DNA from: Candidatus Rifleibacteriota bacterium
GTDB lineage: Bacteria > Muiribacteriota > Ozemobacteria > Ozemobacterales > Ozemobacteraceae
Assembly (NCBI GenBank): GCA_015233155.1
Contig: JADFYG010000017.1
Location: 1-64,000, forward strand
Reading direction: 5' to 3'
Length of the DNA: 64,000 nucleotides
Shown here one piece after another: positions 36,660 to 44,944 of this stretch. A program made the translations under genes and the position numbers. The notes under the pieces were generated by a model. It did no database searches and was not told the origin of the DNA. It saw only the letters and a list, made by a program, of their open reading frames with translations. The first letter of the stretch is position 1. Every line of letters starts with the position of its first letter.

Positions 36660-36689
36660 ATTATAATGAGCATCTCCGGCAGATGTCAA
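36660..36689 (-). promoter_or_regulatory. near-consensus sigma-70 promoter for HU
   Basis: On the minus strand TTGACA (36684-36689) and TATAAT (36660-36665) are both perfect hexamers with an 18-nt spacer. They lie about 42 bp upstream of the HU start codon. Confidence 0.85.
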
Positions 36690-37135
36690 CCCCCTATAAT
36701 CTTTTTTTTTCGCTAGGCATGACATTCTCCCATTGCACCTTTCTCGATTGCCCTATGAGAAGCTTCTGAGTGAGAAGTGGGATAGGTCTCATCATCGTCC
36801 TACCTTGATCTTAAATTCCGTACTCTGGGGACTAACCATTACAAAGAATTATCCGACGTCTCACTCCATCTCCACCGCACTCGATCGTATGCACTTCCTT
36901 TTTCACCATCGAAAGCATCTCGTAATTGATGTTCCAGGTTTTTTTTCGCGTACATCCCGCAAAAAAGCTTAGTGTACCTTAGATTATCAGACTTTTTCAG
37001 CCGCCAAATTTTTTAATTATCATCTGGAGAACAGATTGGATATTTCGTCGTTATGGATTGCTACAGTTATTCACATGGGGTAGAATATGAGAATGCTGGC
37101 AAGCTTATTTGCCGCGCCCTCAGGAGGGATTTGAG
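36690..37135. other. intergenic region, nothing recognised
   Basis: About 445 bases between the divergent HU promoter and the pseudopilin-like gene. A run of eight or nine T lies near 36703-36711. No gene or repeat could be supported. Confidence 0.4.
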
Positions 37136-37474
37136 ATGCATCGTAGCCACAGAACAGGTTCAGCGCTGATTATTTTGCTGCTTGGAATTCTCATTATGGG
37201 TTTGCTCTATGCTCAGCAGGGCAAGATGCTGGTCCCAGGAAAAGCCGTTGGGGAACCCAACCCCATGGAGCGTGCATGGGATGCTGTCTGCAAAGCCAAC
37301 AAGGCAATGATTCAAGCCGCGCTGCCTATGTACAATATGAATCACGAGCCCATGAAAGTGCTTGATATGAAAAAGCTTGCCGAAGTCATGAACATTCCGA
37401 AGACTGATCCAAGCTGCCCATGCAAATACAAGTTCGACGCCACGGGAAAGGTAGTGTGTGAAACTCATCACTGA
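37136..37474 (+). CDS. pseudopilin-like small exported protein
   Basis: The ATG at 37136 follows GGAGGGA. The 112-aa product has a short basic start and one hydrophobic helix (SALIILLLGILIMGLLYA). The rest reads like the C-terminal half of type II secretion or type IV pseudopilins: CKANKAMIQAALPMYNMNHE, a KLAEVMNIPKTDPSCPCKY segment and VVCETHH. This C-x(n)-N...Y...CP...C..H pattern is typical. The classical GFTLIE prepilin motif is absent from the N-terminus, so it may not be processed by the standard peptidase. It stands alone, about 4.5 kb from the pseudopilin operon at 41.7-45 kb. Confidence 0.6.
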   Translation: MHRSHRTGSALIILLLGILIMGLLYAQQGKMLVPGKAVGEPNPMERAWDAVCKANKAMIQAALPMYNMNHEPMKVLDMKKLAEVMNIPKTDPSCPCKYKFDATGKVVCETHH

Positions 37475-37572
37475 TAATTTTGGTCGTTAATATGAATCGT
37501 CTGCACAACGATTTCTGGCAATAATACGCATCAGTCATCATTTGACCAAATTCATCAATCTGATGAATTCGT

Positions 37573-38733
37573 TTATGAGCAGCTTGCCAAAGCGGTCGGC
37601 AGACTGGGTAGTTCGACTGATGGGAAAGTCTCGATATGTGGGGCAAGGAGATACCTTCTGGTTCCGGGATAAATGACCCAGAGTTTTGCCAGATTGAGGT
37701 CCCGACTGGCGATAGTCATCGATGGAGTAAGGGCAGGCGCGTCAGAATACTTGAACTCGAAACCGATATTCTTTCCCCGATGAGTGATTAGCAAGTCGAG
37801 TTCCGCGCCGGCTTGGGTCCCCCAGAAGAAGGCTTCCCTTTTCCCGCAAAGGAAAAGAACCTGCTCTATCATGAAGCCTTCCCATGAAGCACCAATGCGT
37901 GGGTGGCTCAGCAAAGCCCGCCGGTCTGGAAGATCCAGAAGAGCATGGAACAATCCGGAATCGCGGAAAAATATTTTCGGGGACTTGACCTGTCGCTTGC
38001 CGATATTCGCAAACCATGGCTGGAGCTGGCGAACCATGAACGACCCGGTGAGCAGATCGAGATAATGCCTTACCGTCTTGTCGGTCAATCCCATTGCGCG
38101 TCCCAGCTCGGAACCGTTCCAGATCTGCCCGTGATAATGGGCCAGCATCATCCAGAACCGGCGGAGCGTCGCGGCAGGGATTTTGATACCAAGGGACGTC
38201 GGAAGGTCCCGTTCGAGGAATGTACGGATAAAATCGTTTCGCCATCCAAAACTTTCAGAGTCCGATTTCGCCAGGAACGAGCGCGGAAATCCGCCTCTCA
38301 GCCAATGGCGAGAAAGCTGGTCGGTTCCGATTTCGTCGATGGAGAAACCACCCATATCTATGAACTCAGCCCTTCCGGCGAGAGACTCTGAGGAATTGCG
38401 TATGACCTCGGGAGATGCACTCCCCAGCAAAAGGAAACGTGCAGGCAGCGGACGACGGTCGGCAAGAACTCGAAGAACCGAAAGAATATCAGGCTTTCGT
38501 TGAATTTCGTCAAGAACGACAAGCCCCTTCAGTGCTTCGAGAGCCGTCATGGGTTGGTCGAAGAAAGCCAGATCGCCCGGATGTTCCAGATCGAATACAT
38601 GTGATTTCACTTTACTGGAAATCTCCCTGGCCAGAGTGCTTTTTCCGCACTGCCTTGGCCCGAGAAGCACCACAATGGGTGATCGTTTCAAGGCAATCCG
38701 GAGATTTTTTTCGAGCGATGTTCGTGGTATCAT
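37573..38733 (-). CDS. AAA ATPase with C-terminal DUF4143 domain
   Basis: A 386-aa protein of the common ATP-binding/DUF4143 family. Walker A is GPRQCGKS (residues 25-32), Walker B is LVVLDEIQ, and sensor-like LLLGSASPEVI follows. The C-terminal DUF4143 half has FEFKYSDAPAL near the end, with a nuclease-like FxxK pattern, preceded by ELDLLITHRGKNIGFE. The D...E-x-K arrangement suggests a PD-(D/E)XK fold, catalytic or decayed. The family is widespread and of unknown role; some members lie near toxin-antitoxin or mobile loci, as here. Confidence 0.88.
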   Translation of the reverse strand: MIPRTSLEKNLRIALKRSPIVVLLGPRQCGKSTLAREISSKVKSHVFDLEHPGDLAFFDQPMTALEALKGLVVLDEIQRKPDILSVLRVLADRRPLPARFLLLGSASPEVIRNSSESLAGRAEFIDMGGFSIDEIGTDQLSRHWLRGGFPRSFLAKSDSESFGWRNDFIRTFLERDLPTSLGIKIPAATLRRFWMMLAHYHGQIWNGSELGRAMGLTDKTVRHYLDLLTGSFMVRQLQPWFANIGKRQVKSPKIFFRDSGLFHALLDLPDRRALLSHPRIGASWEGFMIEQVLFLCGKREAFFWGTQAGAELDLLITHRGKNIGFEFKYSDAPALTPSMTIASRDLNLAKLWVIYPGTRRYLLAPHIETFPSVELPSLPTALASCS

Positions 38734-38803
38734 GAATCTATGATATACCTAGTATTTTCGGAATACAACTCCGAAAATGCAATGTCTGTAATTCCCGACA
38801 TAG

Positions 38804-38992
38804 AGTCCTGAGACAGAGATCCGGTTAAATGACGAGAGATTGGGGGCCGTGCTCGCCGCCTTGAAAACGGTTGGCGCTGAAGCAGTCCGGGACCTCGGAT
38901 GCGGAGAAGGAAAGCTTCTCAAACTTCTCCGCAGCGAAAAGGCTTTTAAAAAAGAGGATGTCTTCTGGAGCAAGCTGGCTGCCCAGGAGTGA
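38804..38992 (+). pseudogene. fragment of a Hen1-type RNA 3'-terminal methyltransferase
   Basis: After a stop at 38801, the plus strand reads PETEIRLNDERLGAVLAALK, then VGAEAVRDLGCGEGKLLKLL and RSEKAFKK. DLGCGEGKL is the SAM-binding motif I, and the LNDERLGAVLAAL lead-in is characteristic of bacterial Hen1 of the Pnkp/Hen1 RNA repair system. Homology ends near 38950 and the rest of the domain is missing. There is no start codon with a ribosome-binding site. Confidence 0.55.
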
Positions 38993-39145
38993 AACGCAGG
39001 GCAGACCCAGTGTTGCCGCGAACTGTTCAACAATGGATGATTTGCCGCTGCCGGGCGGTCCCCAGATAAACACGGGACGAATGACCGCAACATTGAGCAG
39101 AAAATCTGTTAATCGTGATTGAGTAACTGTGACTGGCGTATTCAT
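38825..39145 (-). pseudogene. 3'-truncated AAA ATPase fragment (MoxR-like)
   Basis: The 106-codon frame starts with a P-loop: FIWGPPGSGKSSIVEQFAA, then LGLPCVSLLGSQLAPEDI, as in MoxR-like ATPases. Homology stops at about residue 66, exactly where the antisense strand becomes the Hen1 fragment. The remaining 40 residues are therefore antisense to that fragment and not part of the ATPase. Walker B and the rest of the domain are lost. Confidence 0.55.
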
Positions 39146-39315
39146 GCTGAGAGTATATCACCGAATTCGTCCTTGTTTTTCCAGAGCGATAAGAGTCGCA
39201 AATAAACCCAGCCAGCGCTCCAAAGTTCCTTGATGTCGATAATTCCCTGATCTTTTTCAACTAAATCAAATGTTTTTGCAGGATCAGCATCCAGGAATTT
39301 CCCAATCAGTCAGAT
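39142..39315 (-). pseudogene. 3' fragment of the gene once upstream of the AAA ATPase
   Basis: An open frame without its own start reads FLDADPAKTFDLVEKDQGII, then DIKELWSAGWVYLRLLSLWK, ending at a TGA that overlaps the ATPase ATG by 4 bp (ATGA). The coupling suggests that both fragments are remains of one operon. Family unknown. Confidence 0.35.
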
Positions 39316-39347
39316 TGCCAGACTCCCTGTAAGCAGATGAGTTTAAA

Positions 39348-39749
39348 TTAAACATCTACCCAATCTTCAAGTAATAATCCGGAGATTTGTTTGAACTCTT
39401 TGACGTTATGGGTAATAAGTATCCCTTTTTGTGCCATAACAGTAGCGGCAATAATAAGATCGTTGGGGCCAATTACCTTCCCCTTTTTTTCCAATGATGC
39501 CCTTATTTTCGCGTATAACACCGCAGCATTATCATTAAATCCAACAATTTCAAATGGTTCAATAAATCTGTTGAATATTAATATATTCTCTTCTTTTCGT
39601 TGGCTTTTTTCAACACCTAATAATAGCTCAGCCTTTACCATAGCCGGAATCTTAATTTCTTCCGGTTTTCTTTTATTGAACTCTTCAAGAATCGATCGAT
39701 AAGTGCCTTTTAAGAAGTATATACAGGTATTGGTATCCAAAAAAAACAT
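39348..39749 (-). CDS. vapC: VapC-family PIN-domain RNase toxin
   Basis: The 133-aa product has the PIN acidic residues D5 (FLDTNTCIYFLKG), E41 (VKAELLLG) and D97 (GPNDLIIAA), plus N115 in THNVKEF. PIN toxins cleave RNA, often tRNA or rRNA, and are held inactive by the antitoxin encoded just upstream. The start codon touches the antitoxin stop with a 1-bp overlap. The host must carry the antitoxin for survival, which stabilises the locus. Length and motifs are intact. Confidence 0.92.
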   Translation of the reverse strand: MFFLDTNTCIYFLKGTYRSILEEFNKRKPEEIKIPAMVKAELLLGVEKSQRKEENILIFNRFIEPFEIVGFNDNAAVLYAKIRASLEKKGKVIGPNDLIIAATVMAQKGILITHNVKEFKQISGLLLEDWVDV

Positions 39750-39979
39750 TACACACTCATCCTTTTCGTATCAGAACCAAAGGCCAGCTCTTCCGGTCTT
39801 GCGAAAGATGTATCCCTGATTGCTCCAAAAAGCTCAAAATAATCATCGGGATAATCATCCTTTAAGAGTCGTTTGAGATTATTACCAACCCATTTGGATA
39901 TTGATGTGTGGCTTTTTTGTGCCAATTGCCCAATTTTCACCAGTGTTTCTTTATCAATATAAAGAGAGACTTGTGGCAT
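39749..39979 (-). CDS. antitoxin of the VapBC pair, ribbon-helix-helix type
   Basis: I chose the ATG at 39979 (GGGAGG lies just upstream), giving 76 aa. It starts MPQVSLYIDKETLVKIGQLA, the beta-strand plus helix of ribbon-helix-helix (CopG/Arc-like) antitoxins. Then come SISKWVGNNLKRLLKDDYP and a C-terminal tail FELFGAIRDTSFARPEELAF that would occupy the toxin. It would repress its own operon through the AAGTATAT repeats at 40019-40038. It overlaps the toxin start by 1 bp. Confidence 0.85.
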   Translation of the reverse strand: MPQVSLYIDKETLVKIGQLAQKSHTSISKWVGNNLKRLLKDDYPDDYFELFGAIRDTSFARPEELAFGSDTKRMSV

Positions 39980-40018
39980 ATACACCTCCCTGCTTCTTAA
40001 ATTGAACATATCAAAAAT

Positions 40019-40038
40019 AAGTATATTTGCAAGTATAT
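40019..40038 (-). promoter_or_regulatory. candidate operator of the toxin-antitoxin operon
   Basis: Two direct copies of AAGTATAT (40019-40026, 40031-40038), 4 nt apart, lie about 40 bp upstream of the antitoxin start. This is a typical spot for the ribbon-helix-helix repressor. Confidence 0.45.
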
Positions 40039-40254
40039 GTGCCGATTATTAAAATATCGATCGCAATCCGGACAAAAAGAGGATCGCTTATTTCCCGGCT
40101 CCGCAGATTTCGGAAACAATTCCGAGCTCCTGAAGCAAGGGAAATAGAAACATGCAATTGCATGAATGCCTGGATGGTCTGACTTTTTAATCAAACACAG
40201 GCGGTCGGAATTTTTTCAAATCATTCGTCGCCATTTTATCGCCTCGATGAAAAT

Positions 40255-40286
40255 AAGCCTGATGGAGATGTTTCTCCATCAGGCTT
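40255..40286. terminator. hairpin, probable bidirectional terminator
   Basis: A 14-bp perfect stem AAGCCTGATGGAGA / TCTCCATCAGGCTT (40255-40268, 40273-40286) closes on a TGTT loop. It lies between the minus-strand gene at 40411-41049 and the toxin-antitoxin operon. Confidence 0.6.
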
Positions 40287-40317
40287 TGAAAGGAGGTTCA
40301 GCCATCCGGTAAAACAC

Positions 40318-40355
40318 AAAAACCCTGATCTGCTGCCAAATTCAGGGGTCTTTTT
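40318..40355 (-). terminator. intrinsic terminator of the 40411-41049 gene
   Basis: On the minus strand CCCTGA and TCAGGG pair across a 13-nt loop and are followed by TTTTTG, about 60 bp after the stop codon. Confidence 0.55.
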
Positions 40356-40410
40356 CAGAGCGGAAAACTAGTGCATGACCCTTTTCAGGAACGATAGAAC
40401 CAGAATCCGA

Positions 40411-41049
40411 TTAAGGCTTTTCCAGGCGATTCATAACCGAAATAATCTGCCGAAAACTTTCCGAGACAGAGGAACCAGCTTCCGGCATTTGGGTTTCGTC
40501 GGATGATTCCAGGCGGACCCGCAGGTTCTGAAGAGAGGCAATGACGTCTTTCTTCAACTCCTCAAATTTATTTTTCTGCTGTGAGCTATCCTGAAGACGG
40601 GCCAAGGTATGCTCCAGATCCTTAGTTCGTTGAACAAAACTTCCTTCATTTTCTGGAGATGCGTTCTTTTTGGCTTCCAGTGTTTCAGCCATCTCCTTTT
40701 GAACCGTCTCCAGTGGGATTTTTTCCAAAAGCTGGATAGCCCGTTTGGCCCGGTCTCTTTCCAGGAACAGATTTCTTCGGGCCGACTCGAGTTCCCGCGC
40801 AAAAACCGTCAGTTTTTTGGCCTCAAGCATGTCGAGAATCTCTATAAATGAGTCTTGCACATCTTCCAGATCAGACCAGTCAGGAATAATCATGCCTATA
40901 AAAATAAAAAGAGTAAAAATAATTCCGGTCCACTTGACGAAGGCCCAGAGGGTAAACGCCTGGTAAACTGAATAACCGGCATAAAAAAAGACGGCCAGAA
41001 GAAAACCGAAAAGCCATTTTTCAATCATCCGATAAGTCTGGAAATTCAT
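40411..41049 (-). CDS. membrane protein with a cytoplasmic coiled coil
   Basis: The 212-aa protein has two adjacent N-terminal helices (WLFGFLLAVFFYAGYSVYQA and WTGIIFTLFIFIGMIIP). About 140 mostly helical, charged residues follow (ELESARRNLFLERDRAKRAI, LEHTLARLQDSSQQKNKFEE), with the heptad pattern of a coiled coil. It ends SVMNRLEKP. No family is recognised. GGGGAAG precedes the ATG at 41049. Confidence 0.7.
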   Translation of the reverse strand: MNFQTYRMIEKWLFGFLLAVFFYAGYSVYQAFTLWAFVKWTGIIFTLFIFIGMIIPDWSDLEDVQDSFIEILDMLEAKKLTVFARELESARRNLFLERDRAKRAIQLLEKIPLETVQKEMAETLEAKKNASPENEGSFVQRTKDLEHTLARLQDSSQQKNKFEELKKDVIASLQNLRVRLESSDETQMPEAGSSVSESFRQIISVMNRLEKP

Positions 41050-41713
41050 GGACGTCTTCCCCTTCTATGCCAACTCCTCAAGGTCTGCTGGTCTATCAAG
41101 GCGTGAAAGAATGACGGTTTTATCCGGAGATCCCCCACGACCGAATCCTGTTTTCTTGAGACATTCATTGAAATCTCCCTCGGAAAAATTCTAACATTTT
41201 TTCCACCAATAATCATTCGAAGAATGATTGGATAACAGCAATAACCCGGACGTTTCAGAATCTAACCCTGACTTCCATGTTAAAGTAAGACACATTCATC
41301 GACTTGGTTCCGGAAATCTGATAATCTTCCAGGGAACAGACTAATTATATTAGTCGCACGGTATTTTCGCAGGGCGACCCGCCGGGTAGCCCCCACAGTA
41401 TTACCGCCGAGAACATCATTTCGAAGGAGTCTTTTATAAACGATATATAGATGGCTTCCCGTGATTTAAGAAGATGTTTGAGTGCCCACTTATGCGGTTT
41501 TTCAAAATAAGGTGATGGGGTAATTTAACTGATGCAGCTCTTATTGTTTTTTTATCTGTATTCATCCGTGTCAATCTGTGGTTAAATTTGGTCGTCAGTT
41601 AAGAGGATGCCACTGCCCAAAATTATTTGGTTCCATGATTTTTGTAATAACCTGATTTTGCAGCTCACTCCACAAAAAAAATGACGCATATTACATAATG
41701 TCGAGTTTTGGTT
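41050..41713. other. intergenic region before the pseudopilin operon
   Basis: No gene is supported over about 660 bases. A GC-rich hairpin (GGGCGACCC-GCC-GGGTAGCCC, 41372-41392, one mismatch) and the second MITE-like copy (41526-41601) lie here. On the minus strand, immediately before the 40411-41049 gene, 35 codons without a start read ECLKKTGFGRGGSPDKTVIL then SRLDRPADLEELA. This could be a small gene disturbed by one extra base in the A run near 41189, but I cannot confirm it. Confidence 0.45.
41526..41601. repeat. MITE-like repeat, copy 2 (76 bp)
   Basis: TAACTGATG (41526-41534) and CGTCAGTTA (41593-41601, one mismatch) flank the same core as the copy at 29804-29881: TTTTTTTATCTGTATTCATC and AATCTGTGGTTAAATTTGG. 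It lies about 110 bp before the pseudopilin operon. Confidence 0.7.
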
Positions 41714-43912
41714 ATGAATAGATTAAAGACGATGGCCAGAGGAAACAAAGAGCGAAGTGGGATGGCCATGGTTATTGTTTCTGTCATTTTTATTATGGTC
41801 GCCATATTATTCATGACTCTTTCAATGTCTTCAAACCGTTTACGGCATGTCACAGCCGGAGTTCTCGAAGAAAACCAGGCCCGGGTATTTGCAAATTCAG
41901 CGGCTGAAGTATTTTGGCCTTTCTTCGAAGATTGTCTCAGAAAGCGCGCCGGATGCCCCAAACTTTTTCCAAAATCGGGATGCGATTCCCCGTTGAACCC
42001 GTATTCAGGCCAGGATCTGGATGGATTCACTCTGTCAACCGGAGACTTTGACAACAAAGATGCGTTGAAAGCCAGTCTGGATCAGCTCGCTGAATTCTGC
42101 TCCGAAAACACCCCCCCCATACAGGAATTCGGAGTCGAAGTTCGCTGGCATTGTCAAAAACCCATTCAGGCAAATGGTATGAACGTGCGCTTAAATGGAA
42201 CGGTTGAAACAATTATTAGTGTATTTTTGCAGACGAATCGAGGAACAACTCCATGGCAATTTGGCCGAAAGGACGTTCATATTTTTTCTTTCTCAAGGGA
42301 GTTCAAACTGTTTCAAATCATGCCTGCTCCCGCTTCCCGCTTTACTCTTTTCGTAAAAAAATGCCAACAGGAGCAGTTCAACATTCAGGAAAAAAAGTTT
42401 CAGGAAGACGATGGCAAACAAAAGATTCTCGTTTTGCATAATTCACCCCGGAATTTCTCATCTACCGATACAGAAGCCTGGAAGAAATCCGGTTGGATAT
42501 ATCTGGGTGAGGATCGTGTTGTTCTCAACGTCGACGGATCACATCCCTGTCGCTCTCAGTCGGAATATTTTTTCTTCACTCCGACAGTGGCATACCAACC
42601 TGATTCAGTACAACTTTTTTCATGCACGTCACTGTTTCCAGGAAGCCCCATCCGCTATGGCTGGATGATGCTCGGATGCAATGAGGAATGGGTCACTTCA
42701 GTTCCCATGAGATGGCTGATCGATTACCCGTTTGATCTGAAAACATCAGGCAATGTTCCTAAACTTGTAGAGCATGTGAGTGTTCTGCGCTTGTTTGGTG
42801 ACAAAGATCACGTCACACCCACGAAAGTTTTCGGGAAAAGCCATTTCAGAGCAGTGTTTTACGGTGCGCTTGTTTATGATGCCAATGAGGACGGAGCCGC
42901 CGATTACCTTGTCCCCGTCGCAAGTGGCAGCACTACAGTAATCTTACCAAAGACTCTTGGGGCTTTTCCGATAGTCAGGTTGCCATCCGTTTCGGATTAC
43001 CCGCCGAATCATCAGTATCCAACACTCCTCAATGTCGATCTTTACGAACTTTTTGATCTTGGAAACATGGGCGTATCCGGCATTCCAAGCAATCTTGGAG
43101 GCCTTGTCCCGGGCTATGAGGGACAAACAATCTGTTATCGGAATCTCATGTCAATGGTCAGTTTTGAAGATTTCTTCCTCGAAAATTCCTCAGCCAATGC
43201 GGTGTATGACGGTATTTTCGCCGGAGCCGGAACAGGCATCGATCCGGTAACAAAGGATCGAAAGAAAAATTTCGACAAAACTGATTATCCGAACGATGGC
43301 AGCGGCTTTCTTTTGAATGCCAAATGGCAGTCAAATCTGGAGCTCTTTCGCGGGGACCTTTCGAAAACGGATCTGGTTGGGCCATACAAAAATCCCGCAT
43401 TTTTTGCGACGGTTTTTTCGGGTCAGAATGAATTCCTCTGCGAGGGCCCGATTACCCGGGATGGAAATAATGCGCGAATTGACAAGGCAACGGTTGCACG
43501 AATTGAGGGCGATCTCCAGCTGCCGGATAATTTGATAATCGATGCACCGTGTCTGATCGTGGCGAATGGAAATATTTCCGTCGGGAAGCTTGAATCGGGA
43601 AAGCCTGGCTCCAGCCCGCATGGCCGACTTGTTTTGATTTCACTTTCAGGAAACATTACCATGGCTGGCGGAAACGTCGGAAAAGTCGTTCTGATGGCGC
43701 CATCCGGCACAGTCACATGGACTGATCGCCTGTACATGAGCGGATGTCTCTGCGCAAATCAACTCAACCCGAATGTTATTTCCCAATCGGGAGGGCAGAT
43801 CGATTACGATACTGACTGCGATGTTTCGGACCCTCAGAGCTTTTTGCGTGGCATTACAGTCATTCTTGGCCCATCCCTGCCTGGTTTCCAGAATCGGGAG
43901 CCAAATTCATGA
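41714..43912 (+). CDS. PilX/GspK-like minor pseudopilin with a very large exported domain
   Basis: The ATG at 41714 gives 732 aa. A basic start (NRLKTMARGNKERSG) precedes one long hydrophobic helix, MAMVIVSVIFIMVAILFMTL, as in PilX/PulK-type minor pilins that begin with RG-ALV instead of GFTLIE. The exported domain is unusually long (about 690 aa) and contains many Cys (DCLRKRAGCP, KSGCDSP), and its last 130 residues are beta-helix-like (CLIVANGNISVGKLESG, GRLVLISLSGNITMAGG). It overlaps the next gene by 4 bp (ATGA). With two following pseudopilins it would form the tip of a type II secretion or type IV pilus-like filament. Confidence 0.7.
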   Translation: MNRLKTMARGNKERSGMAMVIVSVIFIMVAILFMTLSMSSNRLRHVTAGVLEENQARVFANSAAEVFWPFFEDCLRKRAGCPKLFPKSGCDSPLNPYSGQDLDGFTLSTGDFDNKDALKASLDQLAEFCSENTPPIQEFGVEVRWHCQKPIQANGMNVRLNGTVETIISVFLQTNRGTTPWQFGRKDVHIFSFSREFKLFQIMPAPASRFTLFVKKCQQEQFNIQEKKFQEDDGKQKILVLHNSPRNFSSTDTEAWKKSGWIYLGEDRVVLNVDGSHPCRSQSEYFFFTPTVAYQPDSVQLFSCTSLFPGSPIRYGWMMLGCNEEWVTSVPMRWLIDYPFDLKTSGNVPKLVEHVSVLRLFGDKDHVTPTKVFGKSHFRAVFYGALVYDANEDGAADYLVPVASGSTTVILPKTLGAFPIVRLPSVSDYPPNHQYPTLLNVDLYELFDLGNMGVSGIPSNLGGLVPGYEGQTICYRNLMSMVSFEDFFLENSSANAVYDGIFAGAGTGIDPVTKDRKKNFDKTDYPNDGSGFLLNAKWQSNLELFRGDLSKTDLVGPYKNPAFFATVFSGQNEFLCEGPITRDGNNARIDKATVARIEGDLQLPDNLIIDAPCLIVANGNISVGKLESGKPGSSPHGRLVLISLSGNITMAGGNVGKVVLMAPSGTVTWTDRLYMSGCLCANQLNPNVISQSGGQIDYDTDCDVSDPQSFLRGITVILGPSLPGFQNREPNS

Positions 43913-44364
43913 CTCCTGCATTACTCAGGAAGGGCTTTTCATTAATCGAAATTCTCATCGCTTTAGCAATCATGGCACTGATGCTGATTCCATTGTGGAA
44001 TCAGTTTGCACAGTCAACTTCCATTATCCGAATCGGACAGCACGATCTGGAGGTCCTGAATATTGGTCTGAGTTTCACTTCACAGGCCAGTCTTTTTGAT
44101 TTTGAGCGCATGACTTATTTGCCCAAATCTCCGATAACCCAGATCGGAAGCGGAGACATCCAGTTAGAGGGATATCGCATTCATCTTCCTTCATGGAACT
44201 CACAACTTATGAAGCTTGAATCTGAAGTCAGAGAGCTTGGCTCTTCACTTGCTCCACGTGATTTAAAAATTGTTCAACTGACCGTAAGATGGAAGGAAAG
44301 TCTCGGGCCTGAACGAGTTGGCGTTTTTCCGGTTCTGCTCACTAAAAAGAGGTTCAGAGAATGA
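43909..44364 (+). CDS. type IV pilin-like pseudopilin (GspI-like)
   Basis: The 151-aa product has a prepilin peptidase site and helix: LLRKG/FSLIEILIALAIMA, with the conserved Glu at +5. The small C-terminal domain is mixed alpha/beta (LQLTVRWKES-like end). The size and its place between a PilX/GspK-like and a GspJ-like gene suggest the GspI position in a minor pseudopilin complex. Both ends overlap neighbours by 4 bp. Confidence 0.85.
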   Translation: MTPALLRKGFSLIEILIALAIMALMLIPLWNQFAQSTSIIRIGQHDLEVLNIGLSFTSQASLFDFERMTYLPKSPITQIGSGDIQLEGYRIHLPSWNSQLMKLESEVRELGSSLAPRDLKIVQLTVRWKESLGPERVGVFPVLLTKKRFRE

Positions 44365-44930
44365 AAAGAGGATTTACCTTAATTGAAACGCTGGTTGCGG
44401 CAGTTTGCGTTGTCCTGGTATTTCAAGGGGTATTCGCATTCTTAAAAACCAGTCAGCGGGGCACCAGACATGGAATTGAAGTTTCTGAGCAGATAAAGGA
44501 TACGACATTGCTGGTCCGGGCTTTGGAGGGAGACATGGCCGGCTTGCTGCCCTGGACCGCCACTTCCACCGAGGGACAAATTGGCCGCGCTCCGGAAATT
44601 ACCACGAATGGCAAGGAATCAGAGTGTCTGTTTTCACTTCTTTATCGGGGGAAGTCTTGTTCTATCCGTTATCGGTATGATTCGTCGAGAATGGAAGTCA
44701 CACGGTCACTCGAAACCAATGGCAATGCCGATCAGACAATTCGTTTTGGAACAGGTGTATTCGAAGAATTTTCTCTGAAACCAATTGGTCAGGCAAAAGA
44801 TTTGTTTCTTCTTAGAATGAAATTGAAGGGCATGTTAGCCAACAACACATTCGAAAGAGTCCTGGTGGGAGGATTTGCACCAAATGCAACTGAATCCCGC
44901 CATTGGGTTTTTTCCTGCGATAAGAAATAA
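44361..44930 (+). CDS. type IV pilin-like pseudopilin (GspJ-like)
   Basis: The 189-aa product starts MKRG/FTLIETLVAAVCVVLV, a perfect prepilin signal. The exported domain includes LVRALEGDMAGLLPWTAT and FSLLYRGKSCSIRYRYDSSR, as in GspJ-like minor pseudopilins. It overlaps the previous gene by 4 bp and is followed 14 bp later by a proline-rich exported protein with AGGAGG before its ATG. No secretion ATPase or secretin genes are nearby, so the filament must be assembled by machinery encoded elsewhere. Confidence 0.85.
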   Translation: MKRGFTLIETLVAAVCVVLVFQGVFAFLKTSQRGTRHGIEVSEQIKDTTLLVRALEGDMAGLLPWTATSTEGQIGRAPEITTNGKESECLFSLLYRGKSCSIRYRYDSSRMEVTRSLETNGNADQTIRFGTGVFEEFSLKPIGQAKDLFLLRMKLKGMLANNTFERVLVGGFAPNATESRHWVFSCDKK

Positions 44931-44944
44931 AATAGGAGGACTCT

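Noticed and set aside
41341-41420. Possible c-di-GMP riboswitch (GEMM) before the pseudopilin operon
   Set aside because: The CGCAGGGC and GGTAGCC fragments look tempting, but the conserved GCAAAGCC core and overall fold are missing.
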